This document shows positions 33,098 to 40,143 of a stretch of 64,000 nt of DNA, one piece after another; position 1 is the first letter of the stretch, and every line of letters starts with the position of its first letter. Both the position numbers and the translations under genes were made by a program. The stretch spans positions 145,049 through 209,048 of the forward strand of contig NZ_JBJXCT010000002.1 in NCBI RefSeq assembly GCF_046159715.1, read 5' to 3'. This stretch comes from Pampinifervens sp037481935. Its GTDB lineage: Bacteria > Aquificota > Aquificia > Aquificales > Aquificaceae. The notes beneath the pieces were generated by a model. That model made no database searches, was not told the origin of the DNA, and worked only from the letters and a program-made list of their open reading frames with translations.

Positions 33098-33548
33098 GGG
33101 TCTTCTGAAGGCAGAAGGTATAAGCATTGGTATAGTGGCCAGCAGGTTTAATCATCTTTTGGTGGACAGACTGATAGAGGGTGCTACAGATTGTATAATC
33201 AGGCACGGAGGCGCTGAGGAAAACATACATCTTGTAAGGGTTCCTGGCTCATGGGAGATTCCCCTTGCAGTAAAGGAGCTCATAAACAGAAAGGGGCTGG
33301 ATGGAGTTGTTGCCCTGGGTGTTCTTATAAGGGGACAGACACCACACTTTGAATACATAGCCAGTGAAGTGGCTAAGGGTCTTGCCGTGGTAAGCCTTGA
33401 GACTGGAAAACCTGTGGGCTTTGGAGTTATAACTGCGGATACCTTGGAGCAGGCAGTGGAGAGGGCAGGGACCAAGCAGGGCAACAAGGGCTGGGAGGCA
33501 GCGCTGTCTGTTATAGAGATGGTCAACCTTCTGAGAAGTTTTGAATGA
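33084..33548 (+). CDS. ribH: 6,7-dimethyl-8-ribityllumazine synthase
   Basis: Penultimate riboflavin step, forming an icosahedral capsid in Aquifex. The 154-residue protein shows GIVASRFNHLLVDRLIEGA, VRVPGSWEIPLAVKEL, GVVALGVLIRGQTPHFEYIASEVAKGL and PVGFGVITADTLEQAVERAGTKQGNKGWEAA, with the catalytic His in TPHFEY. It overlaps nusB by 4 bases, an arrangement common in bacteria. Confidence 0.97.
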   Translation: MQKYEGLLKAEGISIGIVASRFNHLLVDRLIEGATDCIIRHGGAEENIHLVRVPGSWEIPLAVKELINRKGLDGVVALGVLIRGQTPHFEYIASEVAKGLAVVSLETGKPVGFGVITADTLEQAVERAGTKQGNKGWEAALSVIEMVNLLRSFE

Positions 33549-33961
33549 TATACAAACCTCAGGCAAGAAGGGATGCCTTTTTAGTCCTCTATCAATGGGA
33601 TATGAAGGGCGAACCAGTTGAAGGACTTGTAGAAGAATACATAACAGCAAACCGTATAAGCCTGCAGGACCAGAGAAGATACTTGAGAAAACTTGTAAAG
33701 ACATACATGGAAAACTCCACAAGCATTGACAAGCTAATAGCTGAGCTTTCAGAAAGATGGGACATTGACAGGGTGGGTTATATAGAGAGGAACATACTCA
33801 GGATAGCTCTTGCTGAGTTTCTTCATGTGGGAGTGAAAAATCCAAAACTAACCATCTATGACTATGTGAAGCTGGCACAGAAGTATGCAGGCAAAAAATC
33901 TGCACAGTTTATAAACGGTATACTGGGAAGGGTGGTAAAGGAGAAGTTGGGTGAAGGCTAA
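33545..33961 (+). CDS. nusB: Transcription antitermination factor NusB
   Basis: RNA-binding helical protein that acts with S10 at boxA in rRNA antitermination. The 138-residue protein has the opening ARRDAFLVLYQWDMKG and the conserved RNILRIALAEFLH, then LTIYDYVKLAQKYAGKKSAQFINGILGRV. The last 4 bases overlap the 3' end of the convergent tatA gene. Confidence 0.95.
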   Translation: MIYKPQARRDAFLVLYQWDMKGEPVEGLVEEYITANRISLQDQRRYLRKLVKTYMENSTSIDKLIAELSERWDIDRVGYIERNILRIALAEFLHVGVKNPKLTIYDYVKLAQKYAGKKSAQFINGILGRVVKEKLGEG

Positions 33962-34155
33962 GACTTTTCCCCTTCCTTGACCTCCTCGCCCTTTACCTCC
34001 TTCACCTTTTCCTCCTCACCTGAAAAAGCCTTCTTGAAGTTTCTTATGCCCTCGCCCAGGGACCTGCCAACTTCGGGGAGTCTACCCGCTCCAAAGATGA
34101 GCAGGACTATAAGAAGTATTAGAAGAATCTCCGTAAAGGATAGCTGTGGTATCAT
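33958..34155 (-). CDS. Sec-independent translocase protein TatA/TatE (second copy)
   Basis: A 65-residue pore-forming component of the twin-arginine export system. It has an N-terminal membrane helix (ILLILLIVLLIFG), the hinge GAGRLPEVGRSLGEGIRNFKKAF and an acidic, lysine-rich tail. It overlaps the first tatA by 4 bases (ATGA). No tatC is in the window. The substrates of the two copies may differ or they may act as a TatA/TatB pair. Confidence 0.9.
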   Translation of the reverse strand: MIPQLSFTEILLILLIVLLIFGAGRLPEVGRSLGEGIRNFKKAFSGEEEKVKEVKGEEVKEGEKS

Positions 34156-34331
34156 GCCTGTTCCTTCTTTTCGGGCTTTTTCTCCTCTTCTGTCTCACCG
34201 GCAAGAGCCTTTTTGAAGTTCCTTATGCCTTCACCCAGCCCCTTGCCAAACTCGGGCAGCTTTGAGGCACCAAATATGACAAGTATTACGAGAAGTATAA
34301 GGACTATCTGCCAGGGCAATGGAAAATGCAT
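34152..34331 (-). CDS. tatA: Sec-independent translocase protein TatA/TatE (first copy, 59 residues)
   Basis: A short gene read leftward from the ATG at 34329-34331. The protein starts MHFPLPWQIVLILLVILVIF, then GASKLPEFGKGLGEGIRNFKKAL, and ends in a charged tail EEKKPEKKEQA. The membrane helix, hinge and amphipathic helix are all TatA-like. A perfect AGGAGGTGA ribosome site and a TTGTCT-17-TATAAT promoter precede it. The hinge and amphipathic helix are nearly identical to the next gene, pointing to tandem duplication. Confidence 0.9.
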   Translation of the reverse strand: MHFPLPWQIVLILLVILVIFGASKLPEFGKGLGEGIRNFKKALAGETEEEKKPEKKEQA

Positions 34332-34355
34332 CTTTTCACCTCCTTGTCCTTAATA

Positions 34356-34384
34356 ATTATATGCCCGCCCCTTGACAAAGACAA
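34356..34384 (-). promoter_or_regulatory. tatA promoter
   Basis: On the minus strand, TTGTCT (plus 34384-34379), a 17-base spacer and TATAAT (plus 34361-34356), with AGGAGG following before the tatA ATG. The -35 element lies in one arm of an inverted repeat shared with the csp promoter. Confidence 0.65.
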
Positions 34385-34388
34385 GGGG
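34368..34388. repeat. Inverted repeat carrying the -35 boxes of tatA and csp
   Basis: CCCCTTG and CAAGGGG separated by 7 bases. The plus-strand -35 of csp and the minus-strand -35 of tatA both lie in this element, so a protein bound here would affect both promoters. Confidence 0.5.
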
Positions 34389-34400
34389 ACAGTTTATGAT
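34372..34400 (+). promoter_or_regulatory. csp promoter with about 75-base leader
   Basis: TTGACA (34372-34377), a 17-base spacer and TATGAT (34395-34400). The predicted mRNA has a leader of about 75 bases before the csp ATG, long for this genome and reminiscent of cold-shock leaders. Confidence 0.65.
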
Positions 34401-34482
34401 TATCCTGGAGTGGGTAAAGAAAGGGAGGGCGCCTACCTTTCTGGACTTACTCAGTAATAATTTTTAAGGAGGTTTTTGTTCC

Positions 34483-34692
34483 ATGTCACTCACAGGCACA
34501 GTCAAATGGTTCAGCAAGGAAAAGGGTTATGGCTTTATAACCCGAGATGACAATCAGGGGGATGTGTTCGTTCACTTCTCCGCCATACAGCAGAGGGGCT
34601 TCAAAACCCTTGAGCAAGGTCAGAGGGTTGAGTTTGAAGTAGAACAGGATACAAAGGGTTTGAGAGCAAAGAACGTAAAAGTCCTGTCATGA
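34483..34692 (+). CDS. Cold-shock domain protein
   Basis: A 69-residue single-stranded nucleic acid binding protein. It has GTVKWFSKEKGYGFITRD (RNP1) and DVFVHFSAI (RNP2) and a full five-strand cold-shock domain. AAGGAGG lies about 9 bases before the ATG. In a thermophile it probably serves as an RNA chaperone on temperature downshift. The divergent promoter links it with the tatA pair. Confidence 0.95.
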   Translation: MSLTGTVKWFSKEKGYGFITRDDNQGDVFVHFSAIQQRGFKTLEQGQRVEFEVEQDTKGLRAKNVKVLS

Positions 34693-34698
34693 CCCCTT

Positions 34699-34712
34699 CC
34701 CCCTCCGGGGGG
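34699..34712 (+). terminator. Possible hairpin after csp
   Basis: CCCCC and GGGGG with a 4-base loop, 6 bases after the csp stop. No T-run follows; instead the TATAAT of folC begins at once. It may protect the csp mRNA 3' end or separate the two units, but it is not a canonical terminator. Confidence 0.3.
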
Positions 34713-34713
34713 C

Positions 34714-34719
34714 TATAAT
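34714..34719 (+). promoter_or_regulatory. -10 box of the folC-engB-lipA operon
   Basis: TATAAT followed by 8 bases and the ATG of folC, with no Shine-Dalgarno. The predicted mRNA has a leader of one or two bases. Confidence 0.55.
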
Positions 34720-34727
34720 TAATCCTT

Positions 34728-35954
34728 ATGCAACTCTACGACCTGTATCGTGGCAGGGATTATCACATTGTTCCAACCTTGGAAAGGATAGAAAAGGCCG
34801 TAAGCTATCTATCCTTCAAACCCTCTTACATTTCACTTCAGGTAGGTGGGACCAACGGAAAAGGTTCTACCTGTGCCTTTGCTCAGAGCATCCTCAGACA
34901 TCATGGCTATAAAGTTGGCTGGTTTGTTTCTCCCCATCTCTCTGATGAGAGGGAAAGGTGGAGGATAAACGGTGAGAAGATACCCGAGGAAAGACTCTCA
35001 GAGCATGTGGGGGAGCTGAGACCTGTTTTTGAGAGGTTTGAACTCACCTACTTTGAAGCCTGCACACTTATAGCACTCCTATACTTTGAGGAAGAGAAGG
35101 TGGACTTTGCGGTTTTTGAGGTAGGCATGGGCGGCAGGTGGGATGCAACAAAAGTTTGCCAGCCAGAGGTCTGCGTAATAACCAACATACAGAGAGACCA
35201 TACCAGGTGGCTTGGAAGGGACTGCGAAAGCAGGGCGGTGGAGAAGCTGGGCATCTACAGAAGGGGAAAGCCTCTGGTGCTCGGGAGTATGAGGTTTCCG
35301 CTATACACAAAGGCTCTGGAGCTGTGTGATGAAAGGGACCTTTATGTGGCCGGCATTGACTTTTTCTGCTCTGGCAGGGTTGAGGGTGCAAAGACGGTTA
35401 TGGATTTTTACGAGGATGGAAATATCAGGCTTGAAAAAGCAGAGCTTGGTCTCTGGGGCAGGTATCAGGTTGACAACGCAAGCCTTGCCATAAGGGCTAC
35501 TGGGCTTTTGATAGACCTGAAAGAGGATGCACTCAGGAACGCTCTGAAAACTACCAGATGGGAGGGCAGGATGGAAATCCTCAGGAAAAGCCCCCTGTTA
35601 ATACTGGACGGAGCCCATAATCCTGACGGGGTGGCAAGGGTTGTGAAAGAGTTGAAAAGGCATATGGGAAAGCTTACCCCTGTATTTACAGCCCTGAAGG
35701 ACAAGGAGTGGGAGCTTTCGCTTTTTCATCTGAGGGAGCTTTCAGACAGAATTTACCTTGTTCCTGTAAAGCATCACAGAGGAGAAGAAATGCTGACCCT
35801 CTATCAGAAGGCGAGAGAAGTGGGCTTTAGAGAAGTCATTGTTCTTGATGGCTCAGAACAGCTTCTTGAACTCAAAGAGGACCTGCTGGTGCTTGGGTCC
35901 TTATATCTTGTAGGGGAGATAAGGGAGATACTGGAGAGGGAAAAGGTAGTATGA
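34728..35954 (+). CDS. folC: Folylpolyglutamate synthase / dihydrofolate synthase
   Basis: Adds glutamate to dihydropteroate or folates. The 408-residue Mur-ligase-type protein has the P-loop GGTNGKGSTCAF, SPHLSDERERWRING, FEVGMGGRWDATK, TNIQRDHTRWLG and the C-terminal LDGAHNPDGVARV. In organisms with one FolC it often does both reactions. It overlaps engB by 4 bases. Confidence 0.95.
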   Translation: MQLYDLYRGRDYHIVPTLERIEKAVSYLSFKPSYISLQVGGTNGKGSTCAFAQSILRHHGYKVGWFVSPHLSDERERWRINGEKIPEERLSEHVGELRPVFERFELTYFEACTLIALLYFEEEKVDFAVFEVGMGGRWDATKVCQPEVCVITNIQRDHTRWLGRDCESRAVEKLGIYRRGKPLVLGSMRFPLYTKALELCDERDLYVAGIDFFCSGRVEGAKTVMDFYEDGNIRLEKAELGLWGRYQVDNASLAIRATGLLIDLKEDALRNALKTTRWEGRMEILRKSPLLILDGAHNPDGVARVVKELKRHMGKLTPVFTALKDKEWELSLFHLRELSDRIYLVPVKHHRGEEMLTLYQKAREVGFREVIVLDGSEQLLELKEDLLVLGSLYLVGEIREILEREKVV

Positions 35955-36502
35955 AGGTTAGGTTTGTGGGTAGTTTTGTGAAAGGCTTTCCCATGGACGA
36001 CCTCATGCATGTGGTATTTGTGGGCAGGTCAAACGTGGGAAAGTCATCCCTCATAAACATGCTGGTGGGGAAAGATGTAGCACGGGTAAGCAAAGAGCCC
36101 GGCAGAACAAGAGCCATAAACCTTTTTCTCCTTGAAGACCACGGTCTTTATCTTGCTGACCTTCCGGGCTATGGCTTCGCAAAAGTTTCAAAAAAGGTAA
36201 GGGAAGAGTGGAAAAGAATGATAGAGGGATACTTTCATGCCTGCTGGGAAGACATAAAGCTTGTCCTTTTGCTCATTGACAGCCTTGTGGGTCCTACAGA
36301 GCTGGACATTGAGAGCCTTAACTGGCTTCAGAGCCTGAATCTTCCCCACATAATAGCCCTGACAAAATGTGATAGAGCGAGCCAGAGAGAACTCAGTTCA
36401 ACGCTCAAAAAGATAAGGGAATTTTCCCACGCAGAGGTAGTGCCCACTTCTGCAAAAGAGGGTATGGGCAAGAAGGAGCTTCTTAAATATGTTCTCAGCT
36501 AA
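35951..36502 (+). CDS. engB: Ribosome biogenesis GTP-binding protein EngB/YsxC
   Basis: Essential GTPase for 50S assembly. The 183-residue protein has G1 GRSNVGKSSL, G2 GRTRAINLF, G3 DLPGYGFAK, G4 TKCD and G5 TSAKEG. The length and order match the family. It overlaps folC by 4 bases and lipA by 14 bases. Confidence 0.95.
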   Translation: MKVRFVGSFVKGFPMDDLMHVVFVGRSNVGKSSLINMLVGKDVARVSKEPGRTRAINLFLLEDHGLYLADLPGYGFAKVSKKVREEWKRMIEGYFHACWEDIKLVLLLIDSLVGPTELDIESLNWLQSLNLPHIIALTKCDRASQRELSSTLKKIREFSHAEVVPTSAKEGMGKKELLKYVLS

Positions 36503-37313
36503 GGCACCTCAGATGGAACTGGTTGGAAAAACCCTGTGTATACTGAAAAAGTATTCTCTCAACACCGTCTGTGAGGAATCCCTCTGTCCAAACATTGGAG
36601 AGTGCTTTTCCAAAGGGACAGCTACCTTCCTGATAATGGGCATGGTATGCACAAGAGCCTGCAAATACTGTCATGTATCCAGCGGAAGACCACAGCCACC
36701 AGACCCCTCAGAACCAGTCAGGTTATACCATGCAGTTAAAGAGCTTGGGCTCAGGCACGTGGTGATAACCTCCGTGGACAGGGACGACCTTCCAGACTTT
36801 GGTGCGGGGCACTTCAGGAGATGCGTGGAGTTTCTAAAGTCAAGAGACAGCAGTCTAAGGGTTGAGGTGCTAACTCCAGACTTTCAGGGTTCTGAGAAAG
36901 TCCTTGAGGAAATCATAAAGGCAAAGCCCCACATACTTTCCCATAACATAGAAACGGTGGAGAGAATCTTTAGAGAGGTGAGACCTCAGGGTGATTACAG
37001 GAGGAGCCTCAGGGTTCTCAGGTTCTATTCCGAGAGCGGAGTCGCTCCTGTAAAGTCTGGCATAATGCTTGGTCTTGGTGAAAGGTGGGAGGAGATAATA
37101 AAAACCATGGGGGACCTTAAAAGCGCTGGTGTGTCCTCTCTTGTGATTGGGCAGTATCTAAGACCAAGCCCAAAACACTACCCCGTCAAAAAATTCTACT
37201 CTGACGAGGAGTTCAAAAAACTTGAGGAGATAGCACTGGAAATGGGCTTTGAAAAGGTTCTTTCAAAGCCTCTAGCGAGGTCTTCTTATCACGCAGAAGA
37301 GCTTGCACTCTAA
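36489..37313 (+). CDS. lipA: Lipoyl synthase
   Basis: Radical SAM enzyme that inserts two sulfurs into octanoyl groups on lipoyl domains. The 274-residue protein has the auxiliary cluster motif C-x4-C-x5-C in CEESLCPNIGEC, the radical SAM motif C-x3-C-x2-C in CTRACKYC, and the C-terminal RSSYHAEE that supplies the serine ligand. It is a little short at the N-terminus. Lipoate could serve a glycine cleavage or related system. The gene ends 2 bases before the CRISPR-like repeat. Confidence 0.95.
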   Translation: MFSAKAPQMELVGKTLCILKKYSLNTVCEESLCPNIGECFSKGTATFLIMGMVCTRACKYCHVSSGRPQPPDPSEPVRLYHAVKELGLRHVVITSVDRDDLPDFGAGHFRRCVEFLKSRDSSLRVEVLTPDFQGSEKVLEEIIKAKPHILSHNIETVERIFREVRPQGDYRRSLRVLRFYSESGVAPVKSGIMLGLGERWEEIIKTMGDLKSAGVSSLVIGQYLRPSPKHYPVKKFYSDEEFKKLEEIALEMGFEKVLSKPLARSSYHAEELAL

Positions 37314-37315
37314 AT

Positions 37316-37344
37316 CTTTCAATCCCACATTTGGCGGCTAAAAC
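37316..37344 (-). CRISPR. Solitary CRISPR-like repeat
   Basis: A 29-base sequence that on the plus strand begins CTTTCAATCCCACAT and ends TAAAAC. This is the plus-strand image of repeats common in thermophile type I-B/III arrays; in the usual crRNA orientation (minus strand) it begins GTTTTAG and ends GGGATTGAAAG, whose last eight bases match the usual 5' handle. No second copy occurs in the window and no cas gene is present. It may be a remnant or a crRNA-like single unit whose spacer side points into the 3' end of lipA. Confidence 0.45.
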
Positions 37345-37385
37345 CCGTCGTGGCATTTCGCCGAAAACTCTTCAGCAACAATTAC

Positions 37386-37391
37386 TATAAT
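37386..37391 (+). promoter_or_regulatory. Possible promoter upstream of the hairpin element
   Basis: TATAAT in the lipA-rplT gap with no clear -35 box. A transcript from here would begin near 37398 and contain the hairpin element 37432-37490. Confidence 0.35.
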
Positions 37392-37431
37392 AGCATAGGG
37401 GTGCCATCAAAAGCAAGCAAATTTTCTCCAA

Positions 37432-37490
37432 GTGGCGGTAGTGCATTTTTTCTTTCCTGTCCTCAGGAAGGTGGGGATTTTTACCGCCAC
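37432..37490 (+). ncRNA. Two-tier hairpin element upstream of rplT (candidate small RNA or leader)
   Basis: A perfect 9-base outer stem GTGGCGGTA (37432-37440) with TACCGCCAC (37482-37490) encloses an inner hairpin TTCCTG-TCCT-CAGGAA (37454-37469). The internal loops are rich in T. A TATAAT lies 40 bases upstream and a second one downstream, just before rplT. It may be an autoregulatory L20 leader, a small RNA, or a transcription-end structure. I could not match it to SRP RNA, 6S RNA or tmRNA. Confidence 0.4.
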
Positions 37491-37504
37491 GCTCAGGATT
37501 ATGC

Positions 37505-37510
37505 TATAAT
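37505..37510 (+). promoter_or_regulatory. -10 box of rplT-pheS
   Basis: TATAAT 33 bases before the rplT ATG, followed by AGGAGG just before the start. This would give a conventional leader of about 26 bases that leaves out the hairpin element. Confidence 0.5.
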
Positions 37511-37543
37511 TAAAAGATTGTTAGGAAACCTTAGGAGGCTGAA

Positions 37544-37903
37544 ATGCGTGCAAAGGGTCCTTCTTCAAGGAAGTTCAAGAAGAAGATACTGAAGCTGGCA
37601 AAGGGTTTTAGAGGTCAGCGTAAGAATGTATACAGAAGGGCGAAGGAGTATGTTTTCAGGGCTTTACAGTATCAGTATAGAGACAGAAGGCAGAGAAAGA
37701 GGCAGTTCAGAAGGCTCTGGATTGCCCGTATTAATGCTGCGGTCAGAGCCCATGGACTTTCCTACGGCAAGTTTATGAACGGACTTTCAAGGGCTGGCAT
37801 AAACCTCAACAGGAAAATGCTTGCAGAGATGGCAGTTAGAGACCCTGAAGGTTTTTCTAAAGTGGTAAGCAGGGCGAAAGAAGCTCTGGCACAGACTGCA
37901 TGA
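37544..37903 (+). CDS. rplT: 50S ribosomal protein L20
   Basis: Binds 23S rRNA early in 50S assembly and is an autoregulator in many bacteria. The 119-residue protein has KKKILKLAKGFRGQRKNVYRRAKE, LQYQYRDRRQRKRQFRRLWIARINAAVR and LNRKMLAEMAV. The N-terminus lacks the usual MxRVKRG start and reads MRAKGPSSRKF. The common partners infC and rpmI are not upstream. It overlaps pheS by 4 bases. Confidence 0.96.
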   Translation: MRAKGPSSRKFKKKILKLAKGFRGQRKNVYRRAKEYVFRALQYQYRDRRQRKRQFRRLWIARINAAVRAHGLSYGKFMNGLSRAGINLNRKMLAEMAVRDPEGFSKVVSRAKEALAQTA

Positions 37904-38913
37904 TAGATTTTCAGAGGCTTCAGGGAGAGCTCGAGGAGGAAATACACAGAGTAAAAGACCTTAATGAGCTCTCACAGCTCAAAGCAAGATACCTTGGAAA
38001 AAAAGGGTTCATAACTCAGGCAATAGCACACATAAGGGAAGTGTCTCCGGAAGAGAGGAAGGAATACGGCTCGAGGGTAAACAGTCTAAAGGAGTTTGCA
38101 GAAGAGCTTTTCAGGAAAAAGGAGGAGGAGCTAAGGGCTTTTGAGATTGAAAGAAAGCTCTCAAAAGAATGGCTTGACCTTTCCGTGCCCCTTGAGCCTG
38201 CCATCGGCACCCTTCACCCACTTACTCAGACTCTGAGAAGGATAAAGGACATATTCGTGAGTATGGGCTTTTCTGTAATGGAAGGTCCAGAGCTTGAACT
38301 TGAAGAGTATAACTTTGATATGCTCAACATACCAAAGGAACATCCAGCCAGAGAGATGCAAGACACCTTCTATGTAAACAGGGAAGGTTATCTCCTGCGC
38401 ACCCACACCTCTCCTGTTCAGATAAGAACCATGCTATCACAGAAACCTCCCATATACATAGTGGCCCCGGGGAGAGTTTACAGAAGGGATGATGACCCTA
38501 CCCATTCGCCCATGTTTCATCAGGTGGAGGGTCTCGCTGTAGACAGGGACATAAACTTTGGACATATGAAATACACCATTGAGACCTTTCTCAGGGGGTT
38601 CTTCAAGATAGACATGCCCGTCAGGTTCAGAGCCTCTTACTTTCCCTTCACAGAGCCCTCTGCAGAAGTGGATATAGGCTGTGTCATATGCGGTGGTGAG
38701 GGCTGCAGAGTCTGTAAAGAAAGCGGCTGGCTGGAGGTTATGGGCTGTGGTATGGTTCATCCTGTGGTCCTTCAGAACTGTGGTATTGACCCTGAAGAAT
38801 ATCAGGGTTTTGCCTTTGGAATGGGTGTTGAAAGGCTTGCCATGCTCTATTTTGGTGTAGACAACATAAAGCTGTTCTTTGAGAACGATATAAGGTTTCT
38901 CAAGCAATTTTAA
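37900..38913 (+). CDS. pheS: Phenylalanine--tRNA ligase alpha subunit
   Basis: Catalytic subunit of the alpha2-beta2 PheRS, class II. The 337-residue protein has the N-terminal coiled coil, GTLHPLTQTLRRIKDIF, motif 2 region LLRTHTSPVQIRTM and APGRVYRRDDDPTHSPMFHQVEG, and motif 3 GFAFGMGVERLAML. It carries cysteines in VICGGEGCRVCKESGW, a zinc-like knuckle seen in some PheS. pheT is not in the window. Confidence 0.96.
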   Translation: MIDFQRLQGELEEEIHRVKDLNELSQLKARYLGKKGFITQAIAHIREVSPEERKEYGSRVNSLKEFAEELFRKKEEELRAFEIERKLSKEWLDLSVPLEPAIGTLHPLTQTLRRIKDIFVSMGFSVMEGPELELEEYNFDMLNIPKEHPAREMQDTFYVNREGYLLRTHTSPVQIRTMLSQKPPIYIVAPGRVYRRDDDPTHSPMFHQVEGLAVDRDINFGHMKYTIETFLRGFFKIDMPVRFRASYFPFTEPSAEVDIGCVICGGEGCRVCKESGWLEVMGCGMVHPVVLQNCGIDPEEYQGFAFGMGVERLAMLYFGVDNIKLFFENDIRFLKQF

Positions 38914-38915
38914 CC

Positions 38916-40121
38916 ATGCTGAAAGACTTTACGCCCCAGGAGAGGAAGGTAGTTCTCAGCATAACTTTTGCAGTTATGGTGCGCATGCTTGGTCTGTTTT
39001 TGCTCCTTCCCGTTCTATCACCCTATCTGAAGACCCTTGAAGGAGCAACTCCACAGCTTATAGGTCTTGCCATAGGCATATACGGTCTTGCGCAGGCTAT
39101 TCTTCAGATACCCTTTGGTTATCTCTCTGACAGACATGGAAGAAAGCCTGTAATATTGGTTGGTATGCTCACCTACGCCCTTGGCAGTCTAATGGCTGGT
39201 CTTGTTTCAAACATATGGAGTATGGTGTTTGCTCGTTTCCTTCAGGGCTTTGGTGCAGTCTCTTCTGCCATGATAGCTCTTTCTGCGGACCTTACCAGAG
39301 AAGAGGTCAGAACAAGAGCTTTTGCCCATATAGGTGCCTCCATAGGGCTTACTTTTGCTCTCAGTCTTACAATAGCCCCGGTTCTTGCAGGAAAGTTTGG
39401 AGTTCCATTTCTCTTTTTTCTCACCGCATTTCTAAGCCTTCTTGCCACAGCGGTGCTTATGCTGAGGGTTCCCGAGCCTTCCCAGAGGTCAAAGGAGAGG
39501 GAGATAAATCCGTCGCTGAAAAATATAACCATGCTTCTTACCGATAAAAACCAGCTTTTCCTCAATCTCTCCATAGCCCTGACCCATGCCTTCATGGTGG
39601 TCATATTTACCGTGGTGCCCTACGAACTGGTCTACCTCTACCACTTTCCCAAGCTCAGACACTGGGAGATTTACCTGCCCACCATTCTTCTTGCCCTTGC
39701 CTTCATGGTGCCGATGGTGATTCTGGCAGAAAAGAGAGGCAGGTTCAGGGAGGTGTTCATGCTCGGGGTGCTACTTCTTGGGCTTTCCTTTATATCTTTT
39801 GCGCTTCTTGGAAACTTCCTGGGCATTGTGCTTATGGTTCTTTTCTTCTTTATGGGCTTTAACCTGCTTGAGGCCCTTGTCCCCTCACTGCTGACAAAAT
39901 TGACTCACAGAGACCTGAGGGGACTTTCCCTTGGCTTTTTCAACACAACCCAGTTTCTCGGAGCCTTTGCGGGCGGTCTGTGGGGGGGTTATGTGCTAAA
40001 GCATGGATATAGCTATATGACAGTGATAGCAATTCTGGCTGTGCTGATATGGTTTGTGTCTGGCCTTCTCTGGTTCAACGGTTTGAAAATTCATTCAAGG
40101 CTTGGAGTTGCTAAGGAATAA
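38916..40121 (+). CDS. MFS transporter
   Basis: A 401-residue major facilitator with about 12 membrane helices. The loop 2-3 motif A is GYLSDRHGRKP, and the opening LLLPVLSPYLKTLEGATPQLIGLAIGIYGL resembles YajR-like drug/proton antiporters. Substrate is unknown. It starts 2 bases after pheS and its 3' end overlaps the upstream part of the HD-GYP open frame, whose own start is 22 bases later. Confidence 0.9.
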   Translation: MLKDFTPQERKVVLSITFAVMVRMLGLFLLLPVLSPYLKTLEGATPQLIGLAIGIYGLAQAILQIPFGYLSDRHGRKPVILVGMLTYALGSLMAGLVSNIWSMVFARFLQGFGAVSSAMIALSADLTREEVRTRAFAHIGASIGLTFALSLTIAPVLAGKFGVPFLFFLTAFLSLLATAVLMLRVPEPSQRSKEREINPSLKNITMLLTDKNQLFLNLSIALTHAFMVVIFTVVPYELVYLYHFPKLRHWEIYLPTILLALAFMVPMVILAEKRGRFREVFMLGVLLLGLSFISFALLGNFLGIVLMVLFFFMGFNLLEALVPSLLTKLTHRDLRGLSLGFFNTTQFLGAFAGGLWGGYVLKHGYSYMTVIAILAVLIWFVSGLLWFNGLKIHSRLGVAKE

Positions 40122-40143
40122 GCGCTGGTTAAATTTACTCGCA

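Noticed and set aside
37432..37490. SRP (4.5S) RNA in the lipA-rplT gap
   Set aside because: CAGGAAGG is present, but the closing stem and the AGCAG part of the SRP hairpin are not.
37350..37592. 80-residue plus-strand frame across the rplT leader
   Set aside because: It covers the hairpin element and the rplT promoter and start, with no similarity to any protein.
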